Positions 38,501-49,449 of a stretch of 64,000 bases of DNA are shown piece by piece. Under the pieces are notes generated by a model. It saw only the letters and a program-made list of their open reading frames with translations. It was not told the origin of the DNA and ran no database searches. Position numbers and translations under genes: made by a program. The DNA lies in the NCBI GenBank assembly GCA_903813345.2, contig CAIIXF020000009.1, positions 36,761,759 to 36,825,758 on the forward strand. The letters are read 5' to 3'. The first letter of the stretch is position 1. Each line of letters starts with the position of its first letter. The stretch is from Owenia fusiformis (Eukaryota > Annelida > Polychaeta > Sabellida > Oweniidae).

Positions 38501-41500
38501 AAAACATTTGATGCTCACACTGGTTTCACTATATTTTATATACTGCTGATCAGGTTGATGCTCTTAACAGTACATTCTGGTCTAGTTGTTATAAATATCT
38601 GCTTACATGTGGTGTGTATACATGTATTTGTGTTGATTGTAAAATAAAATTTAAAAAACTAGTACAATAGATACAGGGCTCGCATAGTGCGAGTGCTTTC
38701 AAAAGAGCGCCACTTTTAAGATGTGCAAAAAGTGTTCCTTTCACAATAAGATGCCTCAAAACCTGTAACTAATTGCACCACTCTCTAGAAGTTGAATAAA
38801 ACAGAGAAATATTTACTTTCATGTGTGATGAACTGCAGATATTCTTGCATCTCAGTGAGGCGGTGAACCTGGTGAAGCTTAGATGATCTGCTGGAGCGCA
38901 TCAGAACATCCATAGCACACCAATCCTGAAATATAATGGCAAATACATGTAAGAATAGCACACCAATCCTGAAGTATAATGACAAATAAAATTAACACAC
39001 CAATCCTGAAGTATAATGACAAAAATTAAGAATAGCACACCAATTCTGAAGTATCATGACAAATAAGAACAGCACACTTAAATCCTGAAGATCACATAAT
39101 TAATGAGAATTCTCTAAAATAAATTCATTATCTTTAATGTCTCTGGAGCAATCACCTTTTCCTTTTAGGTGATCCATGATCAGAAAATATTCAATATTCA
39201 AGTTAAAATTATCTGAAATTGTTTGCGATAACCTACATGCTCCTTCCAAGCAGTAATATTCAATACTTTGGTTGGAAATGAAAACTTAGATTTTCGTGAA
39301 AAATCACCACACATTCATAAGTGGAACACTATTTAGAAGTATCAAAGGTGTTCCACTTCAACAGGTTTTCCAACAGTCTGTACCTGTATAAAGGCTTGTT
39401 CTGCAACAGAAGCATAATGTCTGGCCCTGTCATCCTGTTCATTCCACAGATACATCATGGCTAACTCCTCACAGTAGTAATTCTGTAAAACAAGAACAAT
39501 TGAATAACACATGATATAATCTCGATCATGAGCTGTCACAATTAATGGCCTTCAGAGAATTTATAACTCCATTTTCCTCAAAGATTGCCCTCTTTTTGGG
39601 ACCTTCTTCAGTTTAAATATTAGCTTTTTTCCAAGAAATATTCTATTTTTGACCAGTCATAGCATTGGTATGGTATTGGTCCTATATTTAGAGATTTGGT
39701 ATGGCATTGGTCATATACATGAGCATTTTGACAATATATTGGTTGGTATGGGAACACATCCAAATTTGACATTTTGGTATGGGAATATATTGATATCTGA
39801 GGGTTCAGCCAAGGACCCCCGCCAAATTTTGTACACAGTGAACCCCCCAGGCTCTAGCTAGTCCCAAATAAAATAGACATGCAAGTTTTAATAGCCAATA
39901 GCTATCCTGTTAAATAGCAAGTAAATTACCTCAAGAAGGTTTTTCCTATCTGGGTGATTCATTGCATTGTTGACAAAATCAAGCAGATCCTGCTGTTCCC
40001 CTCCAGTTTGGCAGATCATCTGTTTCACCTTGCTACGCAGCACAAATGGCAAATAATACTCCTAAAACAGACACATAAGGGACATTCAAGAAGTTCAGCA
40101 CAAATACTGTGTGGTGAACTATAAGAATAGTTAATCAATTGTGTTCATATTTATTAAAATTTGTCTTTTATTTTAAATTTTATAGTTGCTACTGTAACCA
40201 AGATGGTTACATTTAGAGATGTTTTTCATCAATGGATTTTCATAAAAACATTAAAAAATAAAATTAATCTGAAATCCAAGGCCCAGCCAGCTCACACCAT
40301 AGAGCTGATATTGAACACATATTATGACACTGTAGGTATTATGAAATACATCCCATGTGCTACTTACCTGATAGTATGTATCATCCCAGATGTTATCAAG
40401 TCGTGGTGGATCATTATCATCTATCTGCTCTGTACTGACCTCCTGCAGTTTCTGCCATTGTGTAAGATGGTCATAGCACTACAATAAATCATAGCACCAC
40501 AATAGATCATAGCATTACAATAGATCATAGCACTACAATAGATCATAGCACTACAATAGATCTTTCTACTATAAAGAAATCAGTTTCTAGATAAATGGAC
40601 AGATGATTGCAATAGTTTTGATCAGACGAAACAGTAAATAACGAAAGTACATTTTCATATATTTAGTGACCTACTCTATATATGACATTTTTGTAATAAT
40701 GCTTGGTCTTTTGTATGGCCATATATACGAGGCCTGATCAGAAAGTAAATAACCAACTGCCCTTATTTCTTCATACTTTATTCAATCACATTGAAATTTT
40801 CACAGATGATGTAGAAAATATTAACCTATTGAAGGAGACCAAGGACAATGGGTTAGTGTCAATTCCATTGTTATTGCTGTTGCTATGGTGACGATTGTTT
40901 TGGGTAGGTGGGGCACCCTGTTTTTAGTGGCGTTATAAGATAATTTGTAGAGTTTTTCTACATGTTGTAATACCTCCAAAAATATCAAATTCAAATGTAA
41001 AAGGCTACATTTTAACGCATAGTCCTTCAAATTAATCGCCACCAAAGTCAATGCAGTTGAGGCAATGTTTCACTCCGTATTAAAGAAGTGCAACATGGCA
41101 CCAGTCAATGACTGCAAACTGCCATTGAAAGCTTTAATGATGGCCTTTTTGCTACCCAAGCGGTCTCTCGGTAACAACATCTTTGCATTTGGAAAGAATT
41201 TAGTCACATGGGGCCAGGTCTGGGGAATAGTGAGCCTGGGGTAGTTGTGTGGCCATGGAAAAGGCTTAATCTACTGTATCTTCTGTAATGTTGGCTCTGT
41301 GGAGGTGGACCATTGTCATCATGCCACTAAAATCCACTAAAATCCCTCTTCAACAACATTTGACTGCATTGAAACTGTGACAGTATCATGACCATCATTA
41401 TGACAGATATACCCATGATATCTTTGTGTCGATGACATATAAATGAGACAATGGAGCGTAGTAACCATTGTTATAATACATAAAACAAATTATTCAGTCT

Positions 41501-42336
41501 TGCATAAAAAAATGTTAGGTCATTTGGAGGAAAACAGCATGTAAAAAACTCTACAAATCATCTTCCAAAGCCACTTACGAAGGGTGCCCCGCCTACCCAA
41601 AACAATCATCACCATAGCAACAGCCGTAACAATGGCACTGACGCTAACCCATTGTCCTTGGTCTTCTTTAATAGGTTAATATTTTCTACATCATCTGTGA
41701 AAATTTCAATGTGATTGAATGAAGTATGAAAAAATGAGAGCATTTGGTTACTTACTTTCTGATCGGGCCTCGTACATATGAACTGTAGATACATACTATG
41801 GTGCTATGAAGATATTCTCAACTACCATTGTTTAGCCACACTAACATCTCACTGAAGATGACCATATATGGAGATGACCTACCTGAAGTCTGTTGTTGTC
41901 CCATAGATCTTTCTCAGCAGAACTTGGTGCCTCATCCCCAGGCCAATCTTCTTGCTCCAAAGCCTGGAAGATGCAAAATGATTATGATGTTACTGGTAAT
42001 ATAACACCTTCATCAGGTTACAGTGACTTATTTTTGAATAAGGTTATTTCATTAGAAAATAAAATAAGTATAAAAAAAGGAGACATTGTCCTCATCACAC
42101 AGTCCTAAGAATGTCTAAAGACACCATGTTATCTTTTACACATTGATTTTTTAGTTTCTTTTAACGCTTATTTAAATTCTTAATTAAAAAAACATACCTT
42201 GTTATATTCCTTTGCAGCAGCCAAGTAGTCGCCACGGGCCTCTAGCATAAGTGCATTCTGGGTAATATTTTGAGTGCCGATCTTACCACCAAATATACCA
42301 TGTAAAACATCATACTCTTCCAAAGACCTATAAAGC
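23591..42336 (-). CDS. PRKDC: DNA-dependent protein kinase catalytic subunit (DNA-PKcs), 3' 28 exons
   Basis: PI3K-like Ser/Thr kinase recruited by Ku to double-strand breaks for end joining. Exons, 5' to 3': 42198-42336, 41883-41963, 40368-40478, 39930-40061, 39384-39482, 38817-38925, 38382-38493, 37828-37993, 37366-37504, 36644-36834, 35304-35466, 34900-35069, 34551-34673, 32739-32827, 32347-32461, 31906-32130, 31594-31662, 31019-31139, 30789-30856, 30524-30608, 29171-29306, 27777-27869, 26294-26449, 25723-25924, 25361-25549, 24771-24831, 24170-24257, 23591-23834 (stop TAA). All junctions keep frame: 1,224 codons, matching roughly the last 1,220 of about 4,100 residues. FAT-region landmarks are [20 protein letters not shown] and [24 protein letters not shown] ends in [16 protein letters not shown], close to vertebrate DNA-PKcs and unlike ATM, ATR or mTOR. 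The upstream HEAT-repeat exons are not seen contiguously. Confidence 0.97.
24404..24632. mobile_element. MITE fragment, GGCATAGCCAGG family
   Basis: Left GGGGCATAGCCAGGAATTGT and right CCCCCTGGCATTGCCCATGG are imperfect inverted ends. The interior (TTTGGGTTTG.ATCACTGCGAG, GCATTTCAAACTATAATTTG) is shared with 60430-60575. It lies in a DNA-PKcs intron. Confidence 0.65.
24859..25041. mobile_element. MITE with CAGGCCCGTAGCCAG inverted ends, copy 2
   Basis: Ends CAGGCCCGTAGCCAG and CTGGCTATGGGCCTG, with a 5-bp duplication ATTAA on both sides (24854-24858, 25042-25046). It is 183 bp and the same family as 8442-8626. It lies in a DNA-PKcs intron. Confidence 0.9.
26656..27619 (+). mobile_element. 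Decayed mariner/IS630-type transposon
   Basis: Ends CAGGGTGACCGGAAAAAAAG and CTTTTTTTCCGGTCACCCTG (a near-perfect inverted pair) are flanked by TA dinucleotides, the usual target of the Tc1/mariner superfamily. The inverted repeats are long: about 220 bases inside each end still match, which is why nearly the same open frame appears on both strands. A transposase remnant is at about 27236-27365 (+): [20 protein letters not shown], then the [15 protein letters not shown] region, typical of the DDE/D domain end. The remaining coding sequence is deleted or frameshifted, so it is inactive. It sits in a DNA-PKcs intron. Confidence 0.88.
27826..28656 (-). repeat. 64-bp array copying a DNA-PKcs splice acceptor and exon start
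   Basis: Twelve units of exactly 64 bp (+ strand unit starts 27889, 27953, 28017 and so on to 28593) lie directly upstream, in transcript sense, of exon 27777-27869. Each unit on the minus strand contains GAAATCTTGTAG or GAAATCTTATAG, then 43 bases identical or nearly so to the first 43 bases of that exon, then AGCTTTATT. The copied part encodes [14 protein letters not shown] of the kinase domain. Some units carry TGT for the Trp codon TGG. Each ends in an in-frame TAG. Only the unit next to the true exon continues into full coding sequence. Confidence 0.97.
28657..29170 (-). other. DNA-PKcs intron remainder
   Basis: AT-rich sequence between the 64-bp array and exon 29171-29306; no further repeats or exons seen. 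Confidence 0.6.
30010..30235 (+). mobile_element. tRNA-derived SINE
   Basis: TAGCGCAGTGGTAGTGC (A box) and CAGATTCGATCC (B box) have tRNA-like spacing at the 5' end. A unique body follows, ending near ATGCACATAAAAGAAC. It differs from the SINE family at 13433/16783/21847. It lies in a DNA-PKcs intron, antisense to the gene. Confidence 0.75.
31906..32130 (-). other. PRKDC: DNA-PKcs exon with acidic insertion
   Basis: 75 codons, phase 0 on both sides. It aligns with the segment between the FAT and kinase regions, but carries an extra stretch [20 protein letters not shown] rich in Ser and Asp with potential acidic-directed kinase sites. Flanking [10 protein letters not shown] and YRSTFAL match the vertebrate protein, so the insertion is local. 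Confidence 0.85.
32828..34550 (-). other. Longest gene-free intron in the DNA-PKcs 3' half
   Basis: Holds an AAATTCTGCA(C/T)-rich repeat at 32975-33080 and again at 33640-33720, with inverted words at the two ends (ACTAGGATG and CATCCTAGT), then the palindromes at 33808-33978 and 34365-34425. The bracket CATCCTAGTTTTCTGCA (32957) to GGAATACTAGGATG (33722) suggests a roughly 780-bp non-autonomous element. Confidence 0.55.
33808..33978. repeat. Long near-perfect palindrome
   Basis: ACAAATAGTGACTGCC at the left pairs with GGCAGTCACTATTTGT at the right. Inside, GAGGATATTCCC and related words pair almost continuously around a short centre (CCGAAGCCGCAGG). It is probably a foldback MITE. A second, related palindrome built on GCTGACGTCAC lies at about 34365-34425. 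Both are in the DNA-PKcs intron between exons 34551-34673 and 32739-32827. Confidence 0.85.
36085..36235. mobile_element. MITE, GTGGAACACC subfamily
   Basis: AACAGTGAAACTTGTTAAGTG on the left, GGTGTTCCACTTAGACAGGTT on the right, with TTAGTGGAACAC inside. It is related to the CAGTAAAACCTG family. Further fragments are at about 23990-24052, 31325-31362 and 39310-39368. Confidence 0.65.
38912..39085 (-). repeat. Tandem copies of the acceptor of DNA-PKcs exon 38817-38925
   Basis: Five units of about 37-44 bp on the + strand carry CACACCAATCCTGAAGTATAAT. Read on the minus strand this is the true intron end TTCAG followed by the exon's first bases GATTGGTGTGCT. Only the copy at 38925 leads into the full exon. 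This repeats, on a smaller scale, the arrangement at 27826-28656. Confidence 0.9.
40471..40560 (-). repeat. 18-bp array copying the acceptor of DNA-PKcs exon 40368-40478
   Basis: Five 18-bp units, TCATAGCACTACAATAGA on the + strand. The minus-strand reading is TCTATTGTAG then TGCTATGA, the real acceptor plus the exon's first eight bases. Use of any upstream copy would add 18 nt containing an in-frame TAG. Confidence 0.92.
40728..41772. mobile_element. Decayed mariner-type transposon, second family
   Basis: Ends CGAGGCCTGATCAGAAAGTA and TACTTTCTGATCGGGCCTCG are inverted and flanked by TA. The inner inverted repeat extends over about 180 bases (GTGATTGAAT..GTATGAA, AATTTTCACAGATGATGTAG). The interior is a degraded remnant with no intact transposase frame. 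Inserted between DNA-PKcs exons 41883-41963 and 40368-40478. Confidence 0.85.
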
Positions 42337-42379
42337 CTGCAAGGTAATGCAAAATCACTATTGTCATTTGCCATAACAT

Positions 42380-42815
42380 GTATTTTCCTATAAAATAAAG
42401 ATCAAATCCTATAACCAATACTTAAAAAATTAAAAAATAAAAACATTCATGGAATTAAATGGTGGCCATTTTTAATTCTGTGGCCATCTTGAAAGCTGAG
42501 GTAAGGTAAGGTAAGGTAATAAAGCCTATAAGATATTTGCCAATAAAATTAAGATCAAATCCTATAAACAATATTTAAAACATCGAAAATTAAACATATT
42601 CATGGAATTAGATGGTGGCTATTTTTAATTCTGTGGCCATCTTGAAAGCTGAGGTAAGGTAAGGTAAGGTAATAAAGCCCATAAGATATTTGCAAAATAA
42701 AATAAGATCAAATCCTACAAACAATATTTAAAATATCATAAATTAAACATAATCATGGAATTAGATGGTGGCTATTTTGAATTCTGTGGCCATCTTGAAA
42801 ACTGAGGTCATATGC
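42380..42815. repeat. 153-bp tandem repeat, about three copies
   Basis: GAGGTAAGGTAAGGTAAGG marks unit ends at 42498 and 42651, and a GAGGTCA variant at 42804, a period of exactly 153. Each unit contains AAATGGTGGC(C/T)ATTT and TGGCCATCTTGAAA, so it derives from the GGCCATTTTG dispersed family. It lies just upstream of the 5'-most visible DNA-PKcs exon. Confidence 0.9.
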
Positions 42816-44009
42816 CCAAACGGCCAAAAGGCATCAACATATAAAATATGAACCAAATTTATTTACTGGTATTTTATTGGCCAAATTGAAAAATAATTTA
42901 ATTCAGTACCCATCCTATCACTGGTATTTAAGTTCTCAAAAACACATTTTTTCATGACAAAATGGCGACCAAGAATTCAGGAGCTGACTTGAAAACCTAT
43001 TCTTGAACAAAGGTCCTAATATACCTATAAGGAATTAATCTATAAACTCAATCTGTTAGCCAGTATATGAGTTACATGTATCACAGTTACAGACAAAAGG
43101 CTTCTTTATATATGGGAAAATTATGTGCACAGGTTTCTTCTTGACCCTTGACTTAAACATTATTCTCTCCTATTTAATTTTCCAAGGTTTTTAACTAAGT
43201 CTAAGTCCATTCTGACGCAATTTAAAGATCTTTAAAAGTTGATTTCCTCTTTTAAAGGAAATATTTGATAAAGTCAGCTTTTACACATTACAATTGATAT
43301 TATGGCATTATCAGAACAACTACTGCCATCTATTTCTCCATCTATTACATAAGTCATCTATTTGTTTAACATGTTCCTTTGGTGCAAGAGGCCACATGTT
43401 TGATTCCTGGTTCAAATGAAAATATGTATTGTATTTATTATACTAATGAATGTATGGGTGGTGGTCAACAAGTCCCTATTTTTTAAAGCAGTCGGGTGTG
43501 CTTGTAATGTGTTTCAGATAGGCTACAAGTGATAGAAACAATGTTCATAAAAAGATGGAAGTGAAATTAACCTACATGTTATCATGTTTTCAAAATGTCC
43601 AAAATTGGTTGCAATACTTTCCCTCCTCCTTTACACCACGTTGATCCAGTTCATGTATATGGTTTTGTTTTTAGTACACAATGATAAAGTCCATCTGATT
43701 AAGACTCATAAATAAACTGAGATAATGTGAGGCACTGTTTCTTACATGTTTCAAAAGAACTACCACAGACATTGTCACATAGACCCAATTAAACATCTAT
43801 TTACCACATGTGTACTTTGCATGTCTAGACAGATTACATTTTAATGCAAACATATACAAAAAGTAGGTTGCAATAAGGTGTAAACTAAATTTAAACACAA
43901 TTAATCTTGTAATAATAATTAAATTTCATTTTGAGCACAATATGGGAGGGCAATGTGGAATCAAACTAAACAATGTAAATGCACCTGTGCACCTGTTAAC
44001 GGTAACAAT

Positions 44010-44481
44010 TAGTGTTGTCGCGATGTGCCATAATCGTACATCGATGCATCAGCAATTTTCAGGAGTGAACATCGATGCACATCGCGATGTACATCGAGAA
44101 AAAGTCAGAGAAAAGTGCACTGAAATACCGAACGCTAATGCACTAAAATACCGAACAGAACAAATTAATAAGAGTACGCTGGTACATCCGGGAACTTCTA
44201 GTAACGGTGAAATGAAAGTAAAAGTAATTTTCTTAGATTAATGGTTCATTTCGACTAGCTAAAGCAGTTTTGAAGCGAAAGAATATCAGAAAACATTGGA
44301 AAATGAAATAAGTCATGAGAAAGGTAAGCGATTTGCGTCAAAATAAGATAAGAAAGGGTGATTTTTAGCAAATTAAATTTTTTTTAAAAAACATCGATGT
44401 TTTGTTTCAGACATCGATGCATCGCCAGAATCAGCTTTGGCGATGTATATCGCGATGTATCGATTAATCGCGACAACACTA
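44010..44481. mobile_element. hAT-like MITE with 8-bp target duplication
   Basis: Ends TAGTGTTGTCGCGAT and ATCGCGACAACACTA are perfect 15-bp inverted repeats. They are flanked by GTAACAAT on both sides (44002-44009, 44482-44489), the 8-bp duplication made by hAT transposases. The subterminal regions repeat ATCGATGCA and CATCGCGATGTA words on both strands, likely transposase-binding sites. It has no transposase. Length is 472 bp. Confidence 0.93.
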
Positions 44482-45340
44482 GTAACAATGTGCATATAAT
44501 CCAGGTTCATCACTCATGATTTGTGAATCATGGGTTTAAAGTGCTCACACAGCTAGATTCAATAACTGTTTTCCCATACCAGATTCTGGCAACATGTTAC
44601 ACAAAGTAACCTGTTTACCAAAGCTTGAAAAAAACTTTTAACGCCATTAAGTCTTCAGGAACTGAACTCTATTTTTTTAACTCAAAATGTTATAGGGAAG
44701 AATTGACGAAGTACATACAGGGTAGGCTATACTGTATTTGCTTCATCTTTTCTCTTGTTTTCTCATTTCAAGTACAAATCAGCAGTTTGATTAGCAGCAG
44801 GCAACAGAATAGCATGTTTTGAAAAATGTTCCAACTGTTTCCATGCTAAAATTAAAAGTATAATATCCAATAATTCTTTCTAAAGCTTTTACTATTTACC
44901 TCTTTTCAGAAATTCTATTGAAAACAATAACAAACTGATCTAAACGTCATCCCAATTTATACCTTAATGGGGGCCCCCTTAATTAGACCAAGTAGACTTT
45001 ATTACCATATCATATTATTTGATAGGTCATATTATCATTTATATCATTAAGTACACTTACATTACATGTACACGTAGATCATATAAGTACAAAAATCTCA
45101 AGTTCTAAAAGATGAACAAGTGTAACATGTGATAAAAGGCTATTGCCTGGATAATGCATCTAAATATATCTAAGATATTCTCAAAAAGAGCTGAAAACCT
45201 GATTTTTGCGCATTAAAAATGGCCGCCATTTTGAAACAAGGCGAGCTTTTGAGACACCACTTATAGAACAATTGATGGCCTTATGTAGACACATTTTAAA
45301 AATGAAATCGTTCCAATTGTTGTGGAGGATTTCGAATTAG

Positions 45341-45341
45341 C

Positions 45342-45428
<87 letters not shown>

Positions 45429-45430
45429 GA
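45341..45430. repeat. (GACA)n microsatellite
   Basis: About 22 perfect GACA units, followed by AAGTGGGTGATAACAATAGC. The minus-strand frame made of CLSV repeats is an artefact. Confidence 0.97.
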
Positions 45431-45473
45431 CAAGTGGGTGATAACAATAGCTCACCCATGTGAGCTAATATGT

Positions 45474-46530
45474 CAGCAGCACTCCAGAGTAGCAAATACC
45501 ATTGAACATAACATATTTTATCAAATCAATAGTCATTTTGGACATTACATGATAGAAACTATAAATCAGCAGCTCCGCAGAGTAGCAAATCCCATTGAAC
45601 ATTCTATGTCATTTTGAAAATGGCGTGATAGAAATAATCTGGAAGTACTTGAGTTACTTTTTGTCTCATTTTGGTAAAATCTACACCCATGATGTGTGAA
45701 GCTGTATAATACACATACATATCATCATATTAAATTCCTTCTTGAAGTCTTGTGACCAAAAGGCATTAGAAAATGAAATTTGGACCAAATCTGGTCCAAA
45801 AAATTAAAATTTTCTTGAGAGACTTTAAATTTTGAATTTCTTTTGATAGAGTCCTACACCAATAAAGCATTGGCACATAAAACCTGAAATAAATCTGACA
45901 ATTGGTATTTTGGTACAAAAATATTTTTTAAAGAAATAAGGTGGCTATTCTGAATTCAGCAGTCATAATATAAAAAATATCAGAGCTGATTTCACCAGAT
46001 TTTTGACAAAATCCCTCAACTGGTATTTGAATTATCAAAGAATACAATCTTTAATGAAAAATGGCAGACATTTTGAATCAAGTGGCCATATTGGATATCT
46101 CTTTTTATGCAGAGGTCCTATATTCCTTATGCATCAGCATATAAAATTTGAAAAGTGGAAGTTATCAAAAATTACATTTTCAGGAAAAATTGCATCTATT
46201 TTGAAATTCAGTGGCCATCTAGAAAATTCCTTCTTAAGGCATCAGCATATAATGTGAATTAAGCCATTAACTTGTATTCAAGTCATCAGATTTTACAATA
46301 TTTTTTAAAAATATTTTAGCATTCAAAATTACATTTTTAAGGAAAAATGGCAGCCATTTTGAATTGAGCAGTCATATTGAAATTTCCAGCAGAGGTCCTC
46401 TATTATCAGCCTATAAAATTTGGACCAAATCTGTCAACCAGTATTTGAGTGATGGCCTGGACAGACGGATGACTTTTCTATCTTCTTAGCAGATTTCATT
46501 TGGTGGGATAATGAAGGATTGTGATTCACT
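45474..46530. repeat. GGCCATTTTG dispersed repeat, copy near linker gene A
   Basis: Composed of imperfect internal units of roughly 140 bp with AAAATGGCAGCCATTTTGAA, AGCAGAGGTCCT, CATCAGCATATAAAATTTG, AACCAAATCTGTCAAC and TATTTGAGTTATC. The 5' end has CAGAGTAGCAAATCCCATT and the 3' end TTTGGTGGGATAATGAA. Other copies: about 47915-48130, 49450-50560, 52722-53650, 58846-59050, 60600-61280, 62700-63375. Confidence 0.85.
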
Positions 46531-47026
46531 GACTTAAAAATACATGCAAAATATTACTTGACTACCAAACAGAGCACAAGGTGCCATGGAATTATAACTG
46601 TTTATAAGTGATAATAGTGGAACTACCAAACACAAACACTGATCATAATGGATGTAAGGTTTATTTTTCTGGTGGTGGTGTTGTGTATCTACAATGCAGG
46701 AAGAGTGAGAGCATCATGTGATTGCAAGCTTAGCGCTACTTCCAAACCAGTTGCACCAGAGATCATCAACTCAACATTGGATGCACAAGAAGCCAATATC
46801 AACAGGTATTTTCTAGTTCAAAGTCATAGAATTATATACTAACCCATACACACAATATTACTTTACAGGGTGATAAATAAATAAGGTAAAAGTACATGTA
46901 TCTAGCATTTGTTTTGGACTCTGAACAAGGATCATGAACTTAAGTGCAGAACTTCTCTTTAGAACATAATGAGATTTAAAAATTCAATTAATTTGATAAA
47001 TACCAATCAAATTGACACTTCAACAA

Positions 47027-47100
47027 CATTATTATCATATATTTTATATCTAACACTAATTTGGATGTTAGATCATAACCAAAAGGATCACAAATATCAA
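47027..47100 (+). promoter_or_regulatory. Conserved upstream block of exon 1B
   Basis: About 75 bases immediately before ATG 47101 match 53650-53723 before exon 1C (shared TATCTAACACTAATT-like and GTTAGAT words). Exon 1A lacks this block. It may be proximal promoter, or simply part of the duplicated segment. Confidence 0.4.
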
Positions 47101-47261
47101 ATGGCTACAAGGTTTATTTTGGTGGTGGTGGTGGTGTTGTGTATCTACAATGCAGGAAGAGTGAGAGCATCATGTGATTGCAAGCTTAGCGCAACTTCAA
47201 AACCAGTAGCACCAGAGATCATCAACTCAAGACTTGATGCACAAGAAGCCATTATCAACAT
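47101..47261 (+). CDS. Alternative first exon 1B of linker-like copy A
   Basis: ATG at 47101. It encodes MATRFILVVVVVLCIYNAGR then the same VRASCDCKLSATSKPVAPEI as exons 1A and 1C. It could splice to exon 2 (47614) in the same phase, but its donor is AACAT|GTATTT instead of AACAG|GTATTT, so it is weaker and would change the junction residue from Arg to Ile. It is either an alternative promoter and first exon or a duplicate on its way to decay. Confidence 0.6.
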
Positions 47262-48788
47262 GTATTTCTAAATATTTTAAAGATCATTTATAAAGTTATA
47301 GAATTGAGTAACATAAGATGTGAAACATCTTTTTTAATATCAAATTTGTAAAACATTTCATCATTTTATAAGTACATTGTATGTGTATTTCAAACTGATA
47401 CAGTACAAGATTGTATTACCAAAAAGGAGCCACTTCTGCCAAGGTGTAGCAAACGCAACCAAATGCCTTATCAAGTGACTGCCATGTACATGTATATGGC
47501 AAACATTTTTAAAGAAATTATATATCAAATCAAATCATTACCTTTCAGTTCATGAAAATTGATTCAATATTGGACAAAAAGTATTCTTTAACAAACTTCC
47601 ATATATAATTTAGAATCAAAGAGAAGTACAAAAAGTTACAACAAGACAATCAGGTAAAACTTGAGCGATTAAAGAACTCCAAAAGAGATGGTGAGCATGC
47701 AACAGATATAGTATATACAGAAGGTATGAGTCAAGGTCTAATACTCTAAAAGACTGTCACTGTATTATTTCCTAATTGTGACATCAATCTTTTCATGTTA
47801 TTAATTACCTTACGACACCAATGCATTTAAAGTAGGACCCTTGAAACCAGCCTGTGAGTTACATCAGTTATTATATCTCCAGCAAATCAATGTTCAATGT
47901 ACTTTTCTTTCAAATATTGGTGGCCATTTTGAAATCTGTTGGCCATCTTGAAAATCTCTTCTTGAGCAAAGCCTCTTTGTCCTAAGGCATCAACATTTAA
48001 AATTTGAACCAAATCCATCATCTAGTATTTGAGTTATTAAAGATTACATTTTTTTATAAAAATGGCAGCCATTTTGAATTGAGTAGCCATATTGAAAATA
48101 CCTTCTAGAGCAAAGTTTTCTGAAAAACATTTTTATATTTTTCAGCAGACTTCACGCAGTAGTATTGACCTTTTTCTGTGCCAGACACATTTCATTTGCA
48201 GGAATCATAATTTCATCTGGCATTGAATGATTTATTTCCTTTCAATTGAAAGGGATTATATATGATTGAATTAAAAAAGGGTATTTCAATGAAAACAATC
48301 TGTTACATCACTTTAACATCCTTTGCATCCTCTATTTAAGTCATCAGCATATTTAGAACTTGGATTTCGAGACTTGATTTTGTCTATCCCACATCATTTG
48401 AGACTGAATGTTCTTTTATGAGTGCTGGTATCTGCAACTATTTTTGATGTTATGAGTATTGGCTATCAATTTTTCCTTCAACATGTATTGTAATGACTAT
48501 AGTATGAATGAAATGCCTCTTGGTGTTATCATCCTGAATTGGCTCTCAGTTGGAGGGGAAGGGGGTTGTAGACATTATTTCTTTCTCAGGTTAGATCATG
48601 CTTTGAGGATAGAGTCTATTTTTCTTATGATAGGTTTACACTTAAAGTTTGCTTTTCTTGCTAGCTTTTTTCACAGTTTTTGGTCCTTTCCCTTTTGCCC
48701 TCGTGCTTAGATATTGATATCATAACAGGATCATATTTTAAGTATTATATACTATCTAGTCCATTACATTATCTGAACTCTGTTACAG

Positions 48789-48846
48789 GGCTGTGATGGG
48801 ATAGTGGACTGATTAGATGGGTCTGACGAGGCTAACACAACATGCG
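48789..48846 (+). pseudogene. Broken LDLa exon 4 of copy A
   Basis: Splice sites (CAG before, GTAAGT after) and length (58) match exon 4 of copy C. Codon 8 is TGA in place of the fifth LDLa cysteine; the calcium-binding acidic residues around it (CDG, LDGSDE) are still readable. One substitution explains the stop. Confidence 0.9.
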
Positions 48847-49449
48847 GTAAGTTTAAATTTCCAAAATTCAAAACTGATCAGACAAGAATTGTACAAAGGA
48901 ATAAAACACAATTCAAAATCTGTGATATGAACTCACGCCTGGTGATCATACAAAATGAATGGAGGGGGATTAGGTGATCTCTGCAAGAAAACTCAACAAA
49001 TTTGGAAGATTTATTTTTTCAAGAGAAAATTTACAACTGAATTGCCAAATGAATAGGTGCAGTGCATGGCAAAATATGTTAGGTCATCTAGTATTTTTTT
49101 TGAACTGATACCCTTCAAAGATATGAGATCTATTAAAAAGGCGCATTATCACCAACGTGCAAAAGTCAATGTTTTTGCTATAATGGTCTACACGACCTGT
49201 AATAAATAGGTATAAGGGACATTATATCACAATACTAATGACATTGCTCCCTTTTTAAAGTTAGTTTCCATGCATTATACAAAATATAATCAAATGAATT
49301 AATATTGGATGGAGGGGGTGTTTATAAATTTTTCAAGGTCAAATTCCAACTTATACCAAACGATTATCCCTAAAATCATCTATCAAATATTCAGGGGTTC
49401 ACATATGACCTTAAATTTTAGATTCAACATTTTATTGACCTTCTTAAGG

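Larger units (their letters stand above)
42337..46647. other. Interval without recognised exons
   Basis: No DNA-PKcs exon upstream of 42336 could be found here on the minus strand, although about 2,900 N-terminal residues must be encoded somewhere. The interval contains the 153-bp repeat, a hAT-type MITE (44010-44481), a (GACA)n tract and GGCCATTTTG-family repeats. It is either part of a very long intron or an assembly or genomic break. Confidence 0.6.

Noticed and set aside
43942-44241. 99-residue plus-strand frame
   Set aside because: It spans the left half of the hAT-like MITE, with no domain or splice context.
45261-45455. Frame of repeated CLSV residues
   Set aside because: Translation of the (GACA)n microsatellite.
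47875-47930. Intact LDLa exon 3 in copy A
   Set aside because: Only the acceptor and about 11 coding bases match copy C; what follows is dispersed repeat with an early stop.
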